DNA of 64,000 nt from Streptococcus mitis (GTDB lineage Bacteria; Bacillota; Bacilli; Lactobacillales; Streptococcaceae), in NCBI RefSeq assembly GCF_001281025.1, contig NZ_CP012646.1:959001-1023000 (forward strand). The letters run 5' to 3'. Under the pieces are notes generated by a model, which saw nothing but the letters and a program-made list of their open reading frames with translations, did not search any database and had not been told where the DNA came from. This document shows, one piece after another, positions 36,746 through 46,605 of the stretch (position 1 is the first letter of the stretch; every line of letters starts with the position of its first letter). The position numbers were made by a program, and so were the translations under genes.

Positions 36746-38767
36746 ATGAAGAAACTATTCATATTATTATCAACTTTTTTTCTCAGCTTCTTCCTTGCTT
36801 GGATTATTGTCTTACGTGCGCCACAATATTTATTTGCAAGCTATGATTCCGTTTCCTTACTTCGTGTCAAAAAAGATACTCAGGAACCGACGCGTGAGGT
36901 ATTTGAAAAGGAATTAGAGAATTTTGTAAACTCAGAACAGAGTTTAATAGCTAGAAGAATCGTAGAGCCGAGTAAGGATGGGACGACTCACTTTACTTAT
37001 GCAACTTATGGTCAGGGAACTTTACCAAAAGAATTCCAAGAAGCTAGTCAAGAAAGTCGTGAACGTAGTGATCCGCTAAATAGTTATCTCCTTTTGTCAG
37101 GCTCCTTGACGAAAGAAAAGCTTGCCGATAAATTAGGAGATTTGGGTTATAAAGCAATTCCTGACCGAAAGACACCGCCCTATTCTCTTGCTTTTAGAAT
37201 GTTACTAATTCCCCTTATTTTAATTAGTTTAGCAATATTTGGCTTATCATTCTTTGCTCTAGTGATTATCACTCGGATTAAGGAAATGAGAGCTGCAGGT
37301 ATAAAACTCTTTTCTGGTCAGACTCTCTTATCCATCATGGGGCATTCTTTATCTACTGATATCAAATGGCTCCTTCTATCAGCCCTCCTTTCCTTCCTAG
37401 GTGGGGGAGTCGTTCTTTTTAGTCAAGGTTTGTTTTATCCTATCTTGTTAGCCACCTATGGTTTTGGGATTAGTTTCTATCTTTTGTTTTTATTGGGGAT
37501 TTCAATTTTACTAATGCTCCTTTATCTAATGAGTTTGAGTTATAAAGCATTAGTTCCCGTTATTAAGGGAAGATTACCCCTTAAACGCTTGATGGCTTTA
37601 ACCCTATTGTGTCAGTTAGTAGCTGTTTTTACAGTAGGCTACGCTGTTAAGACAGGTTTAACGTCTTACCAACGATTGAAAGAACTTGAAATTTCAAAAC
37701 AAGCATGGCAGGATAGAGCAGACTATTATCAAATTTCTTTTGGCTTAGGTGATAGAGTAAAAGATACAGAAAATCAGAATAAGTGGTATGCCTTTGCCAA
37801 GGAAGCAATCGAAGAAGAACAAGCCCTTTATGTAAAGGATACTCTGTTCCATTTTGCCAATCCACAAGGAAAAAATGAACAGGGAGAGACACTGGATACC
37901 TATAGTCCAGATGCTAATACGCTCTATGTTAGTCCCAGTTATTTGGACAAGGAAAAGGTCGTGGTAGATGCTGAGACTAAACAGAAGTTAGCCCATCTCC
38001 AAAAAGGGGAATTTGGACTCTTATTACCAGAATCTCTTCGTTCACAGGAAGCAGAACTTAAGAAAGTTTTTGAAGAAAGTTTAAACTCTTATGGACAATC
38101 AAGTGAGGATAAAGACGCTCCTTTAGAGTATGAAATGAGAGCGATTGTTAGTTATCTTCCAACTGGAGAAAAGCGGTTTGTTTATAACAACGGTGAGAAT
38201 CCCGTATCCACTCAGTATTTGACTGATCCGATTTTAGTTGTATTTACGCCGACTTCTACAGGTGATAGTATCATTTCCAAATCTAGTTGGTCTATCAATG
38301 CTGGAAAACAACTCTTTATCAAAGGATATGAGAGTGGGATAGAACTCTTGAAGAAAGCTGGAATTTATGAGCAAGTATCCTATCTTAAAGAAGGAAGAAG
38401 TGTTTATCTAACTCGTTATAATGAAGTTCAAACTGAAACAGCAACTTTAATCTTAGGAGCTATTGTTGGGATAGCTAGTTCCTTGTTACTCTTTTATTCT
38501 GTCAATCTTCTATATTTCGAGCAATTCCGCCGAGATATCTTGATTAAACGAATTTCAGGTTTACGATTTTTTGAAACACATGCTCAGTATATGGTTAGTC
38601 AGTTTGCCAGTTTTGTATTTGGTGCTAGTCTCTTTATTTTAAGCAGTCGAGACTTGGTGATTGGCTTGCTCACTTTATTAGTCTTTCTAGCTAGTGCAGT
38701 TTTGACGCTTTACCGTCAAGCGCAGAAAGAATCTCGTGTTTCTATGACAATTATGAAAGGAAAATAG
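36746..38767 (+). CDS. DUF1430 bacteriocin-associated integral membrane protein
   Basis: A 673-residue membrane protein of the family named bacteriocin-associated integral membrane protein (TIGR01654/DUF1430). One N-terminal helix (5-25) is followed by an outside domain. Helices then lie at about 150-175, 205-225, 230-260 and 280-300, a second large outside domain covers about 305-560, and three helices come at the end (about 565-650). The layout is FtsX/MacB-like. AAGGAG lies before ATG 36746. With the ATPase two bases after its stop it should form an exporter or immunity system. No lactococcin-972-like gene is present in the window. Confidence 0.87.
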   Translation: MKKLFILLSTFFLSFFLAWIIVLRAPQYLFASYDSVSLLRVKKDTQEPTREVFEKELENFVNSEQSLIARRIVEPSKDGTTHFTYATYGQGTLPKEFQEASQESRERSDPLNSYLLLSGSLTKEKLADKLGDLGYKAIPDRKTPPYSLAFRMLLIPLILISLAIFGLSFFALVIITRIKEMRAAGIKLFSGQTLLSIMGHSLSTDIKWLLLSALLSFLGGGVVLFSQGLFYPILLATYGFGISFYLLFLLGISILLMLLYLMSLSYKALVPVIKGRLPLKRLMALTLLCQLVAVFTVGYAVKTGLTSYQRLKELEISKQAWQDRADYYQISFGLGDRVKDTENQNKWYAFAKEAIEEEQALYVKDTLFHFANPQGKNEQGETLDTYSPDANTLYVSPSYLDKEKVVVDAETKQKLAHLQKGEFGLLLPESLRSQEAELKKVFEESLNSYGQSSEDKDAPLEYEMRAIVSYLPTGEKRFVYNNGENPVSTQYLTDPILVVFTPTSTGDSIISKSSWSINAGKQLFIKGYESGIELLKKAGIYEQVSYLKEGRSVYLTRYNEVQTETATLILGAIVGIASSLLLFYSVNLLYFEQFRRDILIKRISGLRFFETHAQYMVSQFASFVFGASLFILSSRDLVIGLLTLLVFLASAVLTLYRQAQKESRVSMTIMKGK

Positions 38768-38768
38768 G

Positions 38769-39410
38769 ATGATTGAACTAAAGAATATATCTAAAAAATT
38801 TGGAAGCCGTCAGCTATTTTCAGATATGAATCTTCATTTTGAAGGTGGGAAAATTTATGCCTTAATCGGTACAAGTGGCTGCGGTAAGACAACACTCTTG
38901 AATATGATTGGACGATTAGAGCCATATGACAAAGGGCAAATCATCTATGATGGCACTTCTCTTAAGGACATCAAGCCTTCTGTTTTCTTTAGAGATTACT
39001 TAGGATACTTATTTCAAGATTTTGGCTTAATTGAAAGTCAAACTGTCAAAGAGAATCTCAATCTGGGTTTAGTTGGTAAAAAGTTGAAAGAAAAAGAGAA
39101 AATCTCTTTGATGAAACAAGCTCTAAACCGTGTTAACCTCTCTTATTTAGATTTAAAGCAACCTATCTTTGAATTATCAGGAGGAGAAGCACAACGTGTT
39201 GCACTAGCGAAGATAATTTTAAAGGATCCACCTTTGATTCTGGCAGATGAACCAACCGCTTCCTTAGACCCCAAAAACTCTGAGGAATTACTTTCTATCC
39301 TAGAATCTTTAAAAAATCCGAATCGAACTATTATTATTGCGACCCATAATCCTCTGATTTGGGAACAAGTGGACCAAGTTATTCGAGTTACCGATTTATC
39401 ACATAGATGA
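38769..39410 (+). CDS. ABC transporter ATP-binding protein, lactococcin-972 export type
   Basis: A 213-residue ABC ATPase. Walker A is GTSGCGKTT (34-42), the Q-loop is in FQDFGLIES, the signature is LSGGEAQR (about 135-142), Walker B is LILADEPTASLD, and the switch His is in IIATHNP. The size and sequence resemble the bacteriocin-export subfamily (TIGR03608) and MacB-like ATPases. It partners the preceding DUF1430 protein. A hairpin terminator follows. Confidence 0.9.
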   Translation: MIELKNISKKFGSRQLFSDMNLHFEGGKIYALIGTSGCGKTTLLNMIGRLEPYDKGQIIYDGTSLKDIKPSVFFRDYLGYLFQDFGLIESQTVKENLNLGLVGKKLKEKEKISLMKQALNRVNLSYLDLKQPIFELSGGEAQRVALAKIILKDPPLILADEPTASLDPKNSEELLSILESLKNPNRTIIIATHNPLIWEQVDQVIRVTDLSHR

Positions 39411-39436
39411 TATGGCGAAATTCAGTTAGAAGAAAG

Positions 39437-39466
39437 AGTCACAAACACACTTTGTGGCTTTTTTAT
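39437..39466 (+). terminator. Terminator after the DUF1430/ABC operon
   Basis: AGTCACAAA pairs with TTTGTGGCT (one G-T pair) and runs into TTTTTT. The murD promoter (TGG-TAAAAT, -10 at 39481-39486) follows at once. Confidence 0.85.
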
Positions 39467-39513
39467 TTCCATAAAAATGGTAAAATAGTAAGAGTAGAAA
39501 TGGAGTTCGAGAC

Positions 39514-40866
39514 ATGAAAGTAATAGATCAATTTAAAAATAAGAAAGTCCTTGTTTTAGGTTTGGCAAAGTCTGGTGAATCTGCAGCTCGTTTGTTGGAC
39601 AAGCTGGGTGCCATTGTGACAGTAAATGACGGAAAACCTTTCGAGGACAATCCAGCTGCGCAAAGTTTGCTGGAAGAAGGGATCAAGGTTATCACAGGCG
39701 GTCATCCTTTGGAACTCTTGGATGAAGAGTTTGCCCTTATGGTGAAAAATCCAGGTATCCCATACAGTAATCCCATGATTGAAAAGGCTTTGTCCAAGGG
39801 AATTCCAGTCTTGACCGAGGTGGAATTGGCTTATTTGATTTCTGAAGCACCGATTGTTGGTATTACTGGTTCGAACGGTAAAACAACCACAACGACTATG
39901 ATTGGGGAAGTTTTGACTGCTGCTGGGCAACATGGTCTCTTATCAGGAAATATCGGCTATCCAGCTAGTCAAGTGGCACAAACTGCGTCAGACAAGGACA
40001 CGCTTGTCATGGAACTTTCTTCTTTCCAACTCATGGGCGTTCAAGAATTTCATCCTGAGATTGCGGTTATTACCAACCTCATGCCAACTCATATCGACTA
40101 CCATGGGTCATTTGAGGAATATGTAGCAGCCAAGTGGAATATCCAGAACAAGATGACAGCAGCTGATTTCCTTGTTTTGAACTTTAATCAAGACTTGGCA
40201 AAAGAATTGGCAAGAAAAACACAAGCTACAGTTGTACCATTCTCAACACAGGAAAAGGTTGATGGAGCTTATCTGGAAGATGGTCAACTCTACTTCCGTG
40301 GGGAAGTTGTCATGGCAGCGAATGAAATCGGAGTTCCAGGAAGCCACAATGTGGAAAATGCGCTTGCGACTATTGCTGTAGCCAAGCTTCGTGGTGTTGA
40401 TAACCAAAGCATCAAAGAAACTCTTTCAGCCTTTGGTGGTGTCAAACACCGTCTCCAATTTGTGGATGAAATCAAGGGTGTCAAATTCTATAATGATAGT
40501 AAATCAACCAATATCTTGGCAACTCAAAAAGCCTTGTCAGGATTTGACAACAGCAAGGTCATTTTGATTGCAGGTGGTTTGGACCGTGGCAATGAGTTTG
40601 ACGAATTGGTACCAGACATTACTGGACTTAAGAAGATGGTCATCCTAGGTCAGTCTGCAGAACGTGTCAAACGGGCAGCAGACAAGGCTGGTGTGGCATA
40701 TGTGGATGCGACTGACATTGCAGATGCGGCCCGCAAAGCCTATGAACTTGCGACTCAAGGAGATGTAGTCCTTCTCAGTCCTGCTAATGCTAGCTGGGAT
40801 ATGTATGCTAACTTTGAAGTACGTGGCGACCTATTTATCGACACAGTAGCGGAGTTAAAGGAATAA
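39514..40866 (+). CDS. murD: UDP-N-acetylmuramoylalanine-D-glutamate ligase
   Basis: A 450-residue Mur ligase that adds D-glutamate to UDP-MurNAc-L-Ala in peptidoglycan synthesis. The ATP-binding GSNGKTTT starts at G119; [19 protein letters not shown] and the hinge [22 protein letters not shown] follow, all as in MurD. GGAG lies before the ATG. murG starts one base after the stop, and divIB follows, giving the conserved streptococcal division and cell-wall cluster. Confidence 0.96.
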   Translation: MKVIDQFKNKKVLVLGLAKSGESAARLLDKLGAIVTVNDGKPFEDNPAAQSLLEEGIKVITGGHPLELLDEEFALMVKNPGIPYSNPMIEKALSKGIPVLTEVELAYLISEAPIVGITGSNGKTTTTTMIGEVLTAAGQHGLLSGNIGYPASQVAQTASDKDTLVMELSSFQLMGVQEFHPEIAVITNLMPTHIDYHGSFEEYVAAKWNIQNKMTAADFLVLNFNQDLAKELARKTQATVVPFSTQEKVDGAYLEDGQLYFRGEVVMAANEIGVPGSHNVENALATIAVAKLRGVDNQSIKETLSAFGGVKHRLQFVDEIKGVKFYNDSKSTNILATQKALSGFDNSKVILIAGGLDRGNEFDELVPDITGLKKMVILGQSAERVKRAADKAGVAYVDATDIADAARKAYELATQGDVVLLSPANASWDMYANFEVRGDLFIDTVAELKE

Positions 40867-40867
40867 T

Positions 40868-41926
40868 ATGAAAAAAATTGTCTTTACAGGTGGGGGGACG
40901 GTTGGACACGTAACCCTTAACCTTTTGTTAATGCCTAAGTTCATCGAAGATGGCTGGGAAGTCCACTATATCGGGGACAAGCGTGGTATCGAACACCAAG
41001 AAATCCTCAAGTCGGGTCTAGATGTAACCTTCCATTCCATTGCGACTGGCAAATTGCGTCGTTACTTCTCTTGGCAAAATATGCTGGACGTCTTTAAAGT
41101 TGGTTGGGGAATTGTCCAATCGCTCTTTATCATGTTGCGACTTCGTCCACAAGCTCTTTTTTCAAAGGGAGGCTTTGTCTCTGTGCCACCTGTTATCGCT
41201 GCGCGTGTGTCAGGAGTGCCAGTCTTTATTCACGAATCTGACCTATCTATGGGCTTGGCAAATAAAATTGCCTATAAGTTTGCAACTAAGATGTATTCAA
41301 CCTTTGAGCAAGCTTCAAGTTTGTCTAAGGTTGAGCATGTGGGAGCAGTGACCAAGGTTTCAGATCAAAAAAATCCAGAACCCGATGAATTGGTGGATAT
41401 TCAAACTCACTTTAATCCTAAATTGCCAACTGTATTGTTTGTCGGTGGTTCTGCAGGTGCTCGTGTCTTTAACCAATTGGTGACAGACCATAAGAAAGAA
41501 CTAACAGAGCGCTACAATATTATCAATTTAACTGGAGATTCTAGTCTGAACGAGTTGAGCCAAAATCTTTTTCGTGTTGACTATGTGACCAATCTCTATC
41601 AACCCTTGATGGAATTGGCTGATATTGTTGTGACACGTGGTGGTGCCAATACGATTTTTGAGCTCTTGGCCATGGCAAAATTGCATGTTATTGTGCCGCT
41701 TGGTCGTGAAGCTAGTCGTGGTGACCAGATTGAAAATGCAGCTTACTTTGTAAAAAAAGGCTATGCAGAAGAGCTTCAAGAAAGCGATTTGACCTTGGAT
41801 AGTTTGGAAGAGAAGCTTTCTCACTTACTAAGTCACAAGGAAGACTATCAAGCCAAGATGAAGGCTTCAAAGGAATTGAAATCTCTAGCAGATTTTTATC
41901 AATTGTTGAAAAAAGATTTATCATAA
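40868..41926 (+). CDS. murG: UDP-GlcNAc transferase MurG
   Basis: A 352-residue glycosyltransferase at the inner face of the membrane that adds GlcNAc to lipid I to make lipid II. The N-terminal glycine loop is [11 protein letters not shown] (8-18), the second is [12 protein letters not shown], and the UDP-GlcNAc site is [10 protein letters not shown]. Streptococcal MurG typically has TVGHV where E. coli has TGGHV. It is coupled to murD and followed after nine bases by divIB. Confidence 0.95.
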   Translation: MKKIVFTGGGTVGHVTLNLLLMPKFIEDGWEVHYIGDKRGIEHQEILKSGLDVTFHSIATGKLRRYFSWQNMLDVFKVGWGIVQSLFIMLRLRPQALFSKGGFVSVPPVIAARVSGVPVFIHESDLSMGLANKIAYKFATKMYSTFEQASSLSKVEHVGAVTKVSDQKNPEPDELVDIQTHFNPKLPTVLFVGGSAGARVFNQLVTDHKKELTERYNIINLTGDSSLNELSQNLFRVDYVTNLYQPLMELADIVVTRGGANTIFELLAMAKLHVIVPLGREASRGDQIENAAYFVKKGYAEELQESDLTLDSLEEKLSHLLSHKEDYQAKMKASKELKSLADFYQLLKKDLS

Positions 41927-41935
41927 GGAAAGTAA

Positions 41936-43156
41936 ATGTCAAAAGATAAGAAAAATGAGGGCAAAGAAATCCTCGAAGAATTTAAAGAGTTATCAGAATG
42001 GCAGAAACGAAACCAAGAATACCTAAAAAAGAAGGCTGAAGAAGAGGCGGCCCTAGCTGAGGAGAAGGAAAAGGAAAGACAAGCTCGAATGGCTTCAAAA
42101 TCTGAAAAGTCAGATGCAACCGAGGACCAAGAGAGTGAATCTGATCCAAAAGATTCAGAATCAGCCAAGGATGATACTGAAGAAAAAGTAGAAGAGTCAG
42201 AAGACGTCAAAAAAGAAGTAGCCAAAGAAGAATCAAAGTCCAAAGAGCCAAAGAAAGAGGATAAAAAGGCAGATAAAAAGCCTGTAAAGGAAAAACCGGT
42301 CAAACCGAAAATTCCAGGAGTTCATATCTGGCGGGCTATCTCGATTTTGTTTCTCAGTCTGCTTGTATTGGTTGTCTCTGCATACTTGCTCAGTCCTTAT
42401 GCGACCATGAAGGATATTCGTGTTGAGGGAACAGTGCAAACTACAGCTGATGATATTCGACAGGCTTCAGGCATTCAGGATTCGGATTATACGATTAACC
42501 TTCTGCTAGATAAGACAAAATATGAAGAGCAGATTAAGTCTAATTATTGGGTTGAATCAGCTCAGCTTGTCTATCAATTTCCAACCAAGTTTACTATCAA
42601 GGTCAAGGAATATGATATTGTAGCCTACTATGTTTCTGGAGAAAGTCATTATCCAATCCTTTCAAGTGGTCAGCTTGAGACCAGTTCGGTAAGTTTGGTG
42701 AGTCTGCCAGAAACTTATATATCAGTTCTCTTTAATGATAGTGAACAAATCAAGGCTTTTGTCTCAGAACTTGCTCAAATTAGCCCAGAACTTAAGGCGG
42801 CTATTGAAAAGGTGGAACTAGCCCCAAGCAAGGTAACATCAGATTTAATTCGATTGACTATGAATGATTCGGACGAAGTCTTGGTTCCCCTTTCTGAAAT
42901 GAGCAAGAAATTGCCTTATTACAGCAAGATTAAGCCACAATTGTCAGAACCAAGTGTGGTCGACATGGAAGCTGGAATCTACAGCTACACTGTAGCGGAT
43001 AAATTAATTATGGAAGCAGAGGAAAAAGCCAAAAAAGAGGCTGAAGAAGCTGAGAAAAAGCAGGAAGAAGAACGTAAACGTTTAGAAGAAGAACAGAAAA
43101 AACAAGAGGAACAGAGCAATCGAAACCAAACGACCCAGCGCTCATCGCGTCGCTAG
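41936..43156 (+). CDS. divIB: Cell division protein DivIB/FtsQ
   Basis: A 406-residue bitopic division protein that bridges FtsL/DivIC and other divisome parts. A highly charged cytoplasmic region (1-120, Glu/Lys/Asp-rich) is followed by one membrane helix (about 133-153). A POTRA domain comes next (MKDIRVEGTVQTTADDIRQAS) with the beta domain behind it. A Lys/Glu-rich tail ends in QRSSRR. The charged N- and C-terminal extensions are usual in streptococci. AAGGAAAG lies before ATG 41936. It is the last gene of the murD cluster. Confidence 0.93.
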   Translation: MSKDKKNEGKEILEEFKELSEWQKRNQEYLKKKAEEEAALAEEKEKERQARMASKSEKSDATEDQESESDPKDSESAKDDTEEKVEESEDVKKEVAKEESKSKEPKKEDKKADKKPVKEKPVKPKIPGVHIWRAISILFLSLLVLVVSAYLLSPYATMKDIRVEGTVQTTADDIRQASGIQDSDYTINLLLDKTKYEEQIKSNYWVESAQLVYQFPTKFTIKVKEYDIVAYYVSGESHYPILSSGQLETSSVSLVSLPETYISVLFNDSEQIKAFVSELAQISPELKAAIEKVELAPSKVTSDLIRLTMNDSDEVLVPLSEMSKKLPYYSKIKPQLSEPSVVDMEAGIYSYTVADKLIMEAEEKAKKEAEEAEKKQEEERKRLEEEQKKQEEQSNRNQTTQRSSRR

Positions 43157-43199
43157 GTTTAGCTTTTCTTCTATAGCTCTTTAGTTGCCATGTTTTTAC

Positions 43200-43228
43200 T
43201 TGACAAGTGCTAGTAGAAATAATAGAAT
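43200..43228 (+). promoter_or_regulatory. Promoter of the pyrFE operon
   Basis: A consensus -35 TTGACA (43200-43205), a 17-bp spacer and TAGAAT (43223-43228). It starts the leader that carries the PyrR attenuator. Confidence 0.85.
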
Positions 43229-43238
43229 AGTAAAAAAC

Positions 43239-43336
43239 CTTTAAAGCAGTCCAGAGAGGCAGCTAAGGTTAGACGGTGAAAGGGTGGAGACTACCCATTT
43301 TTCGTGGAACCTTGCTGTTGGCAGGTTCCTTTTTTC
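43239..43336 (+). promoter_or_regulatory. PyrR-binding attenuator upstream of pyrF
   Basis: The leader contains the PyrR loop CAGTCCAGAGAGGC (43247-43260), flanked by complementary CCTT and AAGG (43239-43268) as in known PyrR binding hairpins. It is followed by a terminator hairpin (GGAACCTTGC with GGCAGGTTCC, 43306-43329) and a T-run. With UMP or UTP high, PyrR binds the RNA and termination follows; otherwise an antiterminator forms. pyrR itself is not in the window. Confidence 0.88.
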
Positions 43337-43388
43337 GTGGCTTCTGTTGCACAGACTCTCTCACTAGCAAAGGTAAAAGGAGAAACCT

Positions 43389-44090
43389 ATGCGAGAACAT
43401 CGTCCAGTCATTGCTCTTGATTTTCCTAGTTTTGAGGCGGTCAAGGAATTTTTAGCTCTTTTCCCAGCAGAAGAAAGCCTTTATCTCAAGGTAGGGATGG
43501 AGCTTTATTACGCAGCGGGGCCTGAGATTGTGTCCTACTTGAAAGGCTTGGGTCATAGTGTCTTTTTGGATCTCAAGCTTCATGACATTCCCAATACAGT
43601 CAAGTCAGCCATGAAGGTTTTGTCTCAGCTTGGTGTGGATATGACCAATGTTCATGCAGCTGGTGGTGTAGAGATGATGAAGGCTGCGCGTGAAGGTCTT
43701 GGAAGTCAAGCCAAATTGATCGCTGTCACTCAGCTCACATCAACCTCAGAAGCTCAGATGAAGGATTTTCAAAATATCCAAACCAGTCTGCAGGAGTCAG
43801 TGATTCATTATGCCAAGAAGACGGCTGAAGCGGGATTAGATGGTGTTGTTTGCTCGGCTCAGGAAGTGCAACTCATCAAGCAGGCCACCAATCCAGATTT
43901 TATCTGTCTGACACCGGGCATTCGTCCAGCAGGTGCTGCAGTTGGAGACCAAAAACGCGTGATGACACCTGCTGATGCCTATCAAATCGGTAGTGACTAT
44001 ATCGTAGTGGGACGTCCCATTACCCAAGCTGAGAATCCTGTTGCAGCTTATCATGCCATCAAGGATGAATGGACACAGGACTGGAATTAA
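43389..44090 (+). CDS. pyrF: Orotidine-5'-phosphate decarboxylase
   Basis: A 233-residue TIM-barrel enzyme that makes UMP from OMP, the last step of de novo pyrimidine synthesis. The catalytic array is [10 protein letters not shown] with D61, K63 and D66. The phosphate-binding end TPGIRP and VVGRPITQA are complete. AAAAGGAG lies before ATG 43389. It is transcribed behind the PyrR attenuator and followed by pyrE after 33 bases. Confidence 0.96.
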   Translation: MREHRPVIALDFPSFEAVKEFLALFPAEESLYLKVGMELYYAAGPEIVSYLKGLGHSVFLDLKLHDIPNTVKSAMKVLSQLGVDMTNVHAAGGVEMMKAAREGLGSQAKLIAVTQLTSTSEAQMKDFQNIQTSLQESVIHYAKKTAEAGLDGVVCSAQEVQLIKQATNPDFICLTPGIRPAGAAVGDQKRVMTPADAYQIGSDYIVVGRPITQAENPVAAYHAIKDEWTQDWN

Positions 44091-44123
44091 AGAACTAGAT
44101 TAGAAAAACAAAAGGAGAAGACC

Positions 44124-44756
44124 ATGACACTTGCTAAAGATATCGCTAGCCACCTCTTGAAAATTCAAGCAGTTTACCTCAAACCAGAGGAGCCTTTCAC
44201 TTGGGCATCTGGTATCAAGTCACCGATTTACACTGATAATCGTGTGACACTAGCCTATCCAGAAACTCGTAACTTAATTGAAAATGGCTTTGTGGAAGCT
44301 ATCAAAGAAGCCTTTCCAGAGGTAGAAGTGATTGCAGGAACTGCAACAGCAGGGATTCCTCACGGAGCCATCATTGCTGACAAGATGAATCTGCCATTTG
44401 CCTATATCCGTAGCAAACCAAAAGACCACGGTGCTGGTAATCAAATCGAAGGACGCGTAGCTCAGGGTCAAAAAATGGTAGTGGTTGAAGATCTTATTTC
44501 AACAGGTGGTTCTGTTCTTGAAGCAGTAGCAGCTGCTAAACGAGAAGGAGCAGATGTGCTTGGAGTTGTAGCGATTTTCAGCTACCAATTGCCAAAAGCA
44601 GACAAAAACTTTGCAGATGCTGGTGTTAAGCTGTTAACACTTTCTAACTACAGTGAACTCATTCACCTAGCTCAAGAAGAAGGTTACATCACACCAGAAG
44701 GCTTAGATCTCCTAAAACGATTTAAAGAAGACCAAGAAAATTGGCAAAACGCCTAA
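44124..44756 (+). CDS. pyrE: Orotate phosphoribosyltransferase
   Basis: A 210-residue enzyme that joins orotate to PRPP giving OMP, the step before PyrF. The PRPP motif is [12 protein letters not shown] at 119-130. The catalytic loop [16 protein letters not shown] and the N-terminal [16 protein letters not shown] are as in the family. AAAAGGAG is upstream of the ATG. It is co-transcribed with pyrF and a terminator follows directly. Confidence 0.96.
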   Translation: MTLAKDIASHLLKIQAVYLKPEEPFTWASGIKSPIYTDNRVTLAYPETRNLIENGFVEAIKEAFPEVEVIAGTATAGIPHGAIIADKMNLPFAYIRSKPKDHGAGNQIEGRVAQGQKMVVVEDLISTGGSVLEAVAAAKREGADVLGVVAIFSYQLPKADKNFADAGVKLLTLSNYSELIHLAQEEGYITPEGLDLLKRFKEDQENWQNA

Positions 44757-44764
44757 AACATAGA

Positions 44765-44800
44765 AAATCAGGTAGTCACTAGGATTACCTGATTTCTTTT
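44765..44800 (+). terminator. Terminator of pyrFE
   Basis: AAATCAGGTA (44765-44774) pairs perfectly with TACCTGATTT (44786-44795), followed by CTTTTT. Confidence 0.9.
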
Positions 44801-44819
44801 TGTGATTTCATTGAGTATT

Positions 44820-44969
44820 ATACTCAATGAAAATCAAAGAGCAAACTAGGAAGCTAGTCGCAGGTTGCTCAAAGCACTGCTTTGAGGTTGTAGATAAGAC
44901 TGACGAAGTCAGTCACATATATAATCCAAGGCGACGTTGACGTGGTTTGAAGAGATTTTCGAAGAGTAT
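44820..44969 (-). repeat. BOX element 1 (A-B-C)
   Basis: A complete pneumococcal BOX element of 150 bp. Read on the minus strand it has boxA (starting ATACTCTTCGAAAATC, with CCACGTCAACGTCGCC), one boxB-like part (ACAACCTCAAAGCAGTGC) and boxC (ending TTTTCATTGAGTAT). Its end reaches the first base of the reverse-strand stop codon of the adjacent binding-protein gene, so it may affect the 3' end of that mRNA. Confidence 0.92.
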
Positions 44970-45835
44970 CAGTCAACTTTTCCGCCCTCAACAACAAGGT
45001 CATCTGCTTTAGCAGCGTCACCGTAGGTTGGGTGGAGTGTTTTTTCATAGACCTTGTGGAAGAAGTTTTCTTTGCCTAATTTTTCAATATCTTTATTGAT
45101 GAAGTCTAGCAATTCTTGGTTGCCTTTTTGAACTGCTGCCGCAATGGTATCTGGATTACCGAGGGAAGTAATTCCTACTTCAAATCCTTTATTTTCAAGC
45201 GCCCAAGCTAGAACTTCAGTATTGTCAGTAGAGAAGGCATCTCCACGTCCGTCAAGAAGAGCTTGGTAAGAGTCACTGTATTGGTCATATTTTTGGAGTT
45301 TAATTTCTGGATGATTCTTTTCAAAATAAGTCTCAGCAGTCGTTCCTTTTGTGACAATTAAGGTTTTACCTTCAAGTTGTTTGACGTCTGTAATGAGACC
45401 AGTCTTAGGTGATACGACTCCAAGAGAAACTTTCATGTATGGAAGGGCAAAATCAACTTGTTTCTTGCGTTCGTCAGTCACTGTAAAGTTGGCAAGAGTA
45501 ATATCTACCTTGTTTGAAATCAAGTATTCCGCACGGTTGGCAGCGTCGACTGAAACGTATTTAACATTGACACCAAGGTCTTGGGCCAGTTGGTTCCCAA
45601 GTTCAATATCGTAACCTTGGTAAGAACCGTCATTGTCAACGTAACCAAACGGTTTTTTATCTCCAAACACGGCGACTCGTAGCTCACCGCTTTTTTTGAT
45701 TTCATCGATTGTGCGAGCCTTGGCAGTGGTTTTGCCAGAGGATGAACCAGCGTTTCCACCTGAGCTACAAGCAGTGACAAAGATAAGGGCAAAGGCAAGT
45801 GCCAAAACAGTTAAGAGTGGTTTGAATAGTTTCAT
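44969..45835 (-). CDS. Amino-acid ABC transporter substrate-binding lipoprotein
   Basis: A 288-residue extracellular lipoprotein of solute-binding family 3 (polar amino acids). The lipobox is VTAC with C23, followed by a Ser/Gly linker. The ligand-binding fold begins at ELRVAVFGDKKPFGYVD and includes GYDIELGNQLAQDLG and NKVDITLANFTVTDERKKQVDF. The specificity is not certain; Asp/Glu/Gln or Cys types are possible. AAGGAG lies before the ATG. It is the last gene of a four-gene minus-strand operon whose 3' end meets BOX element 1. Confidence 0.92.
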   Translation of the reverse strand: MKLFKPLLTVLALAFALIFVTACSSGGNAGSSSGKTTAKARTIDEIKKSGELRVAVFGDKKPFGYVDNDGSYQGYDIELGNQLAQDLGVNVKYVSVDAANRAEYLISNKVDITLANFTVTDERKKQVDFALPYMKVSLGVVSPKTGLITDVKQLEGKTLIVTKGTTAETYFEKNHPEIKLQKYDQYSDSYQALLDGRGDAFSTDNTEVLAWALENKGFEVGITSLGNPDTIAAAVQKGNQELLDFINKDIEKLGKENFFHKVYEKTLHPTYGDAAKADDLVVEGGKVD

Positions 45836-45846
45836 AAGAATCTCCT

Positions 45847-46605
45847 TTATAGATATGAGCCAAATTGGCTAAAGTCAAAGACGTTTAAAAATTCCTGAGC
45901 TCGTTTGGTTTGAGGATTGGTAAAGAAGGCTTGAGCCGTTCCTTCTTCAGCAATTTTCCCTTGGTCGAGGAAGATAATCCGATCGGCAATAGCTTGGGCA
46001 AACTGCATTTCATGGGTTACTAAAATCATGGTGCGACCTTCTTGAGCTAAATCATTGATAAGTTCTAGAACCTCACGCACCATTTCTGGATCCAGCGAAG
46101 CAGTCACTTCGTCAAAAAGGATGATTTCTGGATGCATGAGGAGGGCACGGACAATTGCAACCCGTTGCTTCTGTCCACCAGATAATTGACGCGCAAAGCT
46201 ATGTTGTTTGTCTAGCAAACCGACACGTTCCAGTAGTTGCAGAGCTTCTTCCGTTACTTCCTTCTTGTCCCTTCCTTGAGCCTTGATAGGACCTAGGATG
46301 AGGTTTTGTAGGACATCCAGATGGGGAAAGAGTTCATAACTTTGAAAGACCATGCCAATCTTTTGGCGAACTAGGTGAAAGTCTTTTTTATTTTCAACGA
46401 TAGACTGACCGTCCAGAAGAATATCTCCACCTTGAATACTTTCTAAGCCGTTGAGACAACGAAGGAGGGTACTTTTCCCACAACCAGAGGGTCCTAGAAT
46501 GACGACAACTTCCCCTTTATTGATTTGTAGGGATAGACCTTGGAGGATGGGATTGTCTCCGAAGGATTTTTTGAGTTCCTTGATTTCTAAGATAGTTTCA
46601 GACAT
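45847..46605 (-). CDS. Amino-acid ABC transporter ATP-binding protein
   Basis: A 252-residue ATPase of the polar amino-acid import family (GlnQ-like). Walker A is GPSGCGKST (38-46), the Q-loop is in FQSYELFPH, the signature is LSGGQKQR, Walker B is IILFDEVTASLDPE, and the switch His is in LVTHEM. GGAGGAAC lies before the ATG. It starts directly after the stop of the upstream permease gene, showing tight coupling. Confidence 0.94.
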   Translation of the reverse strand: MSETILEIKELKKSFGDNPILQGLSLQINKGEVVVILGPSGCGKSTLLRCLNGLESIQGGDILLDGQSIVENKKDFHLVRQKIGMVFQSYELFPHLDVLQNLILGPIKAQGRDKKEVTEEALQLLERVGLLDKQHSFARQLSGGQKQRVAIVRALLMHPEIILFDEVTASLDPEMVREVLELINDLAQEGRTMILVTHEMQFAQAIADRIIFLDQGKIAEEGTAQAFFTNPQTKRAQEFLNVFDFSQFGSYL